Positions 58,301-64,000 of a DNA stretch of 64,000 nucleotides are shown one piece after another. A model generated the notes under the pieces. It was not told the origin of the DNA. It did not search any database and saw only the letters and a list, made by a program, of their open reading frames with translations. Source of the stretch: Ctenosaura bakeri (Eukaryota; Chordata; Lepidosauria; Squamata; Iguanidae); contig CAOLHI010001155.1 in the NCBI GenBank assembly GCA_948474755.1, forward strand, positions 124,001 to 188,000, read 5' to 3'. The translations under genes and the position numbers were made by a program. Position 1 is the first letter of the stretch; every line of letters starts with the position of its first letter.

Positions 58301-61300
58301 AATGTTCTCTGTTTTTGCTGGTTGCCGGGCAAGTAGTTGGCAACTGATAGCCTTTAGGCTGGTGGGTCACAAATTCTACAGTTTGTCACAGGCTATTAAG
58401 ATTTCTGTTTTTTGTAACACATCAGGATCACCTAAAGTTGTGTTTTTGGGGGAGGGAGTAGAATCATTTATAAAACAAAAGGTGAAAATACTAGAATACT
58501 GGCCAGTGTTCTAATTCCTCTAGAGAGAGGACTATACACTGAGCAAGGCTATAAAATTTCCCACATTTTCTCAAATCTGACCTCAACTCTTTTCAAGTTT
58601 GGGAGATAATAAAGCAAATGTTTTTGTTGTTGTTAAATATGAGGAGAAACAAGCAACCAATAAAAAACTAAGCAATCAAAATGAAAAGTCAAGTGTGTAC
58701 AGCTTTTAGCAGGAGATGGAGGTGAAATTCCAAGCAATCTCTTCACATATTCAAGTCCTTGTAACTGTTTCAGCATCCATATTTTATTCCTTGGTGAGTA
58801 AATGGGTCCCTAGGAATGCTAGCACCACTCTTGGGAGATTTTGTGCCCCTCATGCGTAGAGCATTCCTTTCCTGGACAAAGAAGACTACATTGCATCTTC
58901 AGGAAGCCTTCAGAAGCAGTTAATCTACTAAATAGGTTGCACATGTGCTCAGAAATGCACAAACGCACACGCACCCCTGCTTTACTATGAAAGTATATTA
59001 ATTTTTTTTTCAAAGCCACAGGTAGATATCTGACCACTTGCATGATTTTTCATCTGTCCGACTAATTTGGGGAGTCTCTTCAGCTGCCAGCTGGTCCCAG
59101 GGGTCACTCAACCCTTCTCAGTTGCTCACTCCTGGAATAAACAAGCAAATAGGTAAGGGGGAAAAAAACTATAACAAAATTCTACTTCCCTGGAGCATAT
59201 ACCCAATAACTGAAAAAATATAATTTGAGAAGACTAGTAATGAGCTGCTTAATTTGAATTATATCTTAATATCTGGATTTTTGGTAACAAAAAATTGTTT
59301 AAAGCAAGAATTTATAAATTACAGAAAGTGTAGAAGAGATCTAGAATTTTATTAGCACTGACTGTACACTAATGCACTATATTATGGTATATAATATAAT
59401 ATAATATAATGGGACCATCTTTGCACTATACTGTTTCAGCACTGAAAAAAAATTATAAACCCTACGCATTTTCCCCTTAATGTGTACCACTCTTTTTGTT
59501 AATATTGATGGAATATAAATTAAATGCGTGAATAAAATACAAATTTGCACACCTATATCACATCTGTCATTTGAGTCAACCATGTATTTAATGTCATTGT
59601 GACATTAGTGACTTTCATTTAGTAGACTTTCCAATTTTAGTTTGTTTAATATTTTAAATGTTGAAATTATATTTTTCAAATGTAAAATTAAATGTACCTT
59701 TGGGATGATGAACAGTGGTATCTGAGGGGGGTGTAGAGAAAACCACCGGGGGCTATGAAAATATAACTGTTTGCAGTGATTTTAGTACTCTTTCGGGACT
59801 GAATAAGCACTGAGAACATGCATTTTTAATACTTGAATTATGAACTGCTTAGTTATATCAGTTATGTCCCTCTGCTGATGGAGGACTTTCTGATCCAACA
59901 AAGTTTACCATGTATGAGACTAAGGAACTGGGAAATAATTTTCTCAAATCCCCTTTTTCTTGTTGCCTCTTGCCCCATGTCACTTCTCATGCTGTAAAGT
60001 TCTCACATAGATTTGGGGACTGGTTGCAGAGTGAAGTAAAATGATACTGATCAAAGACTGTCTATCTACTTGCACCTTCTCTTCTTGCCTTCATGTTTCT
60101 TGATCAAGATTAAACATCAATCAACTAACCTTAGTCACACTTAATTCTAACTATTATTTGGTGGTAGATTGCAAAGCAGTGTTATGAGGGAGCCCAATTA
60201 AAGTTAATCAATCCATCTAAGTACATATGTAATGTTGCATTATGATGAATACTGACAAGGAAAGGGAAGAGAACATTTGTATGCGCAGTTGATGAGACCA
60301 CATGAGCCTTGGTACATTTCTGAACTCTTCTCCATCTGTACTAGTATTCATATTTTCAGTTATAGCACACATCAAGAGTAGACTGAGCACAATTGCTGTT
60401 TAGTTATCGTGCTTCCATTGATTCAGTAGATGTAGTCTAGTTTAAATGAACAGTTGGATTTAGATCCCTCTCTTAGAGTTGCCAGACAGCTTGAGTGAAG
60501 GCACAAAAAATGAAGGAAAGGCGCATGTATTTTTGCACACTGGAAGAGACTGAACATTGAACCATGCATATATGAGGAGTTTTGATTTTTTTCTTCAAGT
60601 CTCCAAAATCACAGAGGCCAACGAAGACTCTTATTTTTCTTGCTGAATATAAACCTATTTTTGAATAGAAAAAGCCATCACAGCCTACTATTCTCCACAT
60701 TGTCTGTGCAGTAAAACAGTCAGCACTGAGATGATTTACTCTGTCCTGGAAAACAGGGAATAGTTTGAGAAACAGTCACAAGGCTACTTGATGGTACACA
60801 TTTACAACAGAAAATTACCATGTGGTTTAAGTTTCCATCTACCAAAAGGATTGTGCCTACTTTTCTCTAGTTTAAGGGTGCTGTCCTTTGCAGAGTAATT
60901 TACTCTTCAACACTAGCAACAGCTATTTTTATCAAATGTTAACAGTGAATGTATGAGTTCTAAAATGTCTTTTCTCCAAAATAAGAGCTTTGTCCCTATG
61001 AGCTTGCATTCATTTTGGAAGAAAATATCAAGGATATAGCCCTGTGAATGCAAAATCCCACTGGAGCCATATTCTGAACATAGAAGGGAAAGGTCAGACT
61101 GGAATGGTACACAGGTGCTGAAACTGGTGTGGCTCAAACAGACTGTTTTTAAAGAAATCTCATAGTAAGGAAAACTAAAGATAGACTTCTTGTTGGACCT
61201 GGAGCAAGAATAAATGGTTTAAAAGCTCTCATGTAACAACGCAAAGACACTGAGAGTTTTTTTCCAGCTCTTCTGTTTTGAAATACTGAAGGACCTCAAG

Positions 61301-61475
61301 GTTACAATGATGTTTTATTTTTCATTCTTGACAGTTGGCTTGATGAGCTTCTACAGTGCCTGTTGTAATATCTTGCTTTTTGAAATCACATCCTAGCTAG
61401 CCCCTTGGCACAGCAGAAGTACCTCATAGAACTTTGTGCTGCTGTCCTCCACTTTCTTATCTGGGGATTCACTGT
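55395..61475. other. Long repeat-poor intron stretch
   Basis: Only microsatellites were recognised: (ATTC)n at 55901-55921, (TG)n at 57136-57160 and a TAATA run at 59391-59410. Open frames of up to 133 codons (56401-56802, +) match nothing known. The segment 57280-57520 reads like unique conserved DNA, but this cannot be tested here. Confidence 0.45.
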
Positions 61476-61480
61476 GGTGC

Positions 61481-61714
61481 AGAACCAGCGTGATGTAGTG
61501 TTTTGAGCACTGGACTATGACTGTGGAGACCAGAATTCAAATACCTACTCTACCATGAAAATCCACTTGGTGACCTAGGGCAAGTCACACTCTCTCAGCT
61601 TCAGAGGAAGGCAAAGGCAACCCCCTTTGAAAAAATCTTACTGAGAAAACCCCATGATAGGTTTGCCTTAGGGTCACCATAAGTCAGAAATAACTTGAAG
61701 GAACACAACAGCAA
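61481..61714 (+). mobile_element. tRNA-derived SINE, squamate type, nearly full length
   Basis: The head AACCAGCGTGATGTAGTGTT is followed by a degraded B-box CCAGAATTCAAATACC. The body has CTTGGTGACCTAGGGCAAGT, CTCAGCTTCAGAGGAAGGCA and AACCCCATGATAGGTTTGCC, and the tail CATAAGTCAGAAATAACTTG, AAGGAACACAACAGCAAC. This is the most complete copy of the family in the window. Confidence 0.88.
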
Positions 61715-61719
61715 CAGAC

Positions 61720-64000
61720 GTACTCCTCCCTTGCCTTTCATTCTTTTCCAGTGTCTCACTCCATCCTGTTCTCATCTTGCTTATCTTGAAGAATTAAAAT
61801 TAGCTACTCCTTCCTGTCTTACTTCACTGGCTCATCATGGTGTGGAAGTGATGCTTGGTCCTCCAAGGCTATCCCAGTGAGGCATCAGTTCTGGCACATT
61901 GTATCAGGCTGGTAAGATTTTTGAGTATGGCCTACAGGCAGACTGCATGTCAGTCCCTTGAGGACCAGCTAGCTGAGGAAAAGGAGGGTTGTCACCAGAG
62001 AGATGGGCGCCAAATGAGAAATTGACCGTAGGAGTAATGTTTAGTGTAGTTGTAATCTGTACTAGTTCATTGTTTCCCACACTGCTAAAAATCAGAAATC
62101 TTCAAGATCTTTATAACAATATACCAAAATAAAGCAGAAATCCATTTTATACATACATGAGAGTGAAGTTGGGGGTTGAAATATGTGGTCAGAATTTATG
62201 TGTTAATTGGTGGGTGTCCTGAATTAAATTACATCCATATTATGACTTACATATTTTCAATCCCTCCCTCTCTCTGTGCAAGTATTCCTGAATACTTAGA
62301 TCCTTACACTCTATACCCTCCCTTAGATCCTTATACTCTATACTCTCCCTTTGCTTTTCTCTCATTCCATAAAGGCCTTGTAAGATACAAGATCATTATG
62401 ATTATCTGGTGGTCCTCATTTTTCATGATAGACTGCTCAAGTGAATGATGATAGTTTTGGTTAGCCATTACATTTGATTCCTGTATTCTCTACATTTGTA
62501 GTCAATGAAAGGTTTTCCATGCCATCCTATCATGGGGCAGGGGTTGAGTGGGGTTCATTTGAGAGGGAAGACACACAAAATTCATTGCTCATGTAGGTGT
62601 TTAAAAAAACACCTCTACATTGGTTTGAATGGAAAATTCCCACAAGTATAATTGTAGCTTGGAATATTTGGTTTAAACATTAATTTGTTAACATTGAGGG
62701 AAGATTAATCCACTGTTGTTAATTTGAGGAAGGTGAAAATTGGATGTTAATGAATTCATTAATTAAATTTAACTAGTTATTCCAAGCTCTGAGTATAATT
62801 GCACGGGAGGGTGATTTTTTTCTCTGAGAGTAAAAAGATGGAGAGAAGTAAAGAAGGGAAATGGCTGGGGGGAAAATAGGAAAATCTGACCAAGGGGTCC
62901 TTCTTCAGGTATTCTGAATCCTTGAAATAATAAAACCATGGACAGTCAGTGCTTTCATTGGATCTCATCTTGCCATCTGTTTGCCTTTTTTGTTGACAAC
63001 TGAAGTGTGTAGCAGTTAGGTAGAAGGTGTTTCTTAGGTTAGTGACTCATAGAGTGCTGTTCAAAATTATGATTCCAAATTGTGTTTTGTCTTTTTTTTA
63101 TTATTATTGAAAACTGTGTACTCTTTTTCCAGCAAGCATATGCATGTAAGATGTTTCATAGGGAAAGATGAAATCAGTTAATTCTGTGTTTTTCTGCTGT
63201 TGGAAATGGAACAGTATCTGCTTGCAGATATTCTAACCAGCTTGAGAGAAAGCGTGATGGCATCACTAACTCTGGTGAGGATATTTTGCGTTTTTTGCAT
63301 TTAATTTGAGAAATCAGTATATAGTTTCCTTATGTAAGCAATTGAAGGATGCAGGTTTTGAATAAATGGTACTCTCTACAGCAATGAAGGAAGTGTTTTC
63401 ATAACTTTACAGTATAGCATGTAATCACCACCTAGCATGAGTTGTAGCCAACAAAAGAACATTTTACTGACTGTCTCAAAATGATGCAAATTTTTTGCCT
63501 CGTGTGTGTTCCTTAAATGTGTTTAAAAAATATCAGAAAGAGGATGTGAGATCATGTTAAAGCAAAATTTTAAGGAACCCTAAAAAAGCTTCACAAGCAT
63601 AGCAAACCTGACCCATTTCAACTGAGCTGTGGCCTTGTTGCCGCAAGCTGTCTACTTGATTTTTTAATCTCTCTGTGTGCTGCATGTACACATGTGTGTG
63701 TGTTGAGAATATATATGTTTGTCCAAGGGTCTATTTGCATAAGCTTATGAATGGATGGGTTGTACTAGATGCTACAACTGTCTGTTTAGCTGGGACAATC
63801 TGTGGTGTTTGTTTCTTGTCCTTCTCCCTGACAACTCACTGTCATTATTTTTGCCTATTGCTGTGCCTCATTTAAATTTTCTTTATGTTTGTTGCAAGCA
63901 TGGCTGTTCGCTGGAGTCTGATCTCTTTTCTCCTGCTGTCTCTTAACCTTTAAAATATGTTGGGATGGGGGTGCGTATGATCTTTTGTTCACAAACAAAT
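61720..64000. other. Intronic, nothing recognised
   Basis: An imperfect direct repeat CTTAGATCCTTACACTCTAT (62297-62348 area) occurs. An exon-like 47-bp segment at 63228-63274 was considered and rejected. Confidence 0.45.

Noticed and set aside
63228..63274. Exon-like segment with TTGCAG acceptor and GTGAGG donor
   Set aside because: Only 47 bp. None of its frames resembles SUPT3H or any protein I recognise, and such splice-site pairs occur by chance.
1..64000. CRISPR arrays, operons, tRNA/rRNA genes or a novel gene system
   Set aside because: Tandem repeats found are microsatellites, transposon parts or repeat R. tRNA-like boxes occur only in SINE heads. The sequence is vertebrate intronic DNA.

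Overview
The window is vertebrate nuclear DNA, most likely from a squamate reptile (lizard or snake). CR1 LINEs ending in the ATTCTATG-type 3' repeat, L1 and L2 LINEs, tRNA-derived SINEs of squamate type, DIRS tyrosine-recombinase retrotransposons and palindromic non-autonomous DNA transposons fill much of it. The mix of CpG-rich young elements and AT-rich old elements fits a squamate better than a bird or mammal. The species cannot be named from this sequence.

Only one host coding exon was recognised: an 85-bp internal exon on the + strand at 32554-32638. It encodes the start of the histone-fold domain of SUPT3H (SPT3, a SAGA-complex subunit). The rest of the window is therefore best read as two large SUPT3H introns flanking this exon. 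SUPT3H introns are known to be very large, which agrees with the absence of other genes.

Layout. 1-2930: 3' part of a DIRS element with RT/RNase H remains, an open tyrosine recombinase ORF, and a textbook internal complementary region plus right terminal repeat. 4490-17610: decayed CR1 and L1 copies, SINEs, a probable solo LTR on the - strand, and a GC-rich terminal-inverted-repeat (TIR) element nested in another repeat. 17640-23222: an L1 fragment interrupted by a second DIRS copy, which has its left end, gag and RT/RNase H but is truncated in the recombinase. 23661-24336: probable solo LTR. 25890-29690: two CR1 copies, one with a long open RT ORF, and a diverged DIRS-type gag. 29868-30400: two SINEs and a hairpin. 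32554-32638: the SUPT3H exon, followed 200 bp later by a second GC-rich TIR element. 34190-41615: L2, palindromic MITEs, a 279-bp inverted duplication, CR1, a Tigger-like MITE and SINEs. 43380-45745: an L2 copy split by an L1 insertion with a 14-bp target-site duplication. 45752-51208: CR1 pieces, an L1/Tx1-like remnant, a mariner-like MITE and two copies of an unclassified repeat built on ~137-bp monomers. 53955-55390: decayed L1. 55395-64000: repeat-poor intron with one SINE.

No operon, CRISPR array, RNA gene or new gene system was seen. The most informative structures are the DIRS termini and internal complementary region, the shared terminal motif between the GC-rich and palindromic TIR elements, the large inverted duplication, and the unclassified monomeric repeat.
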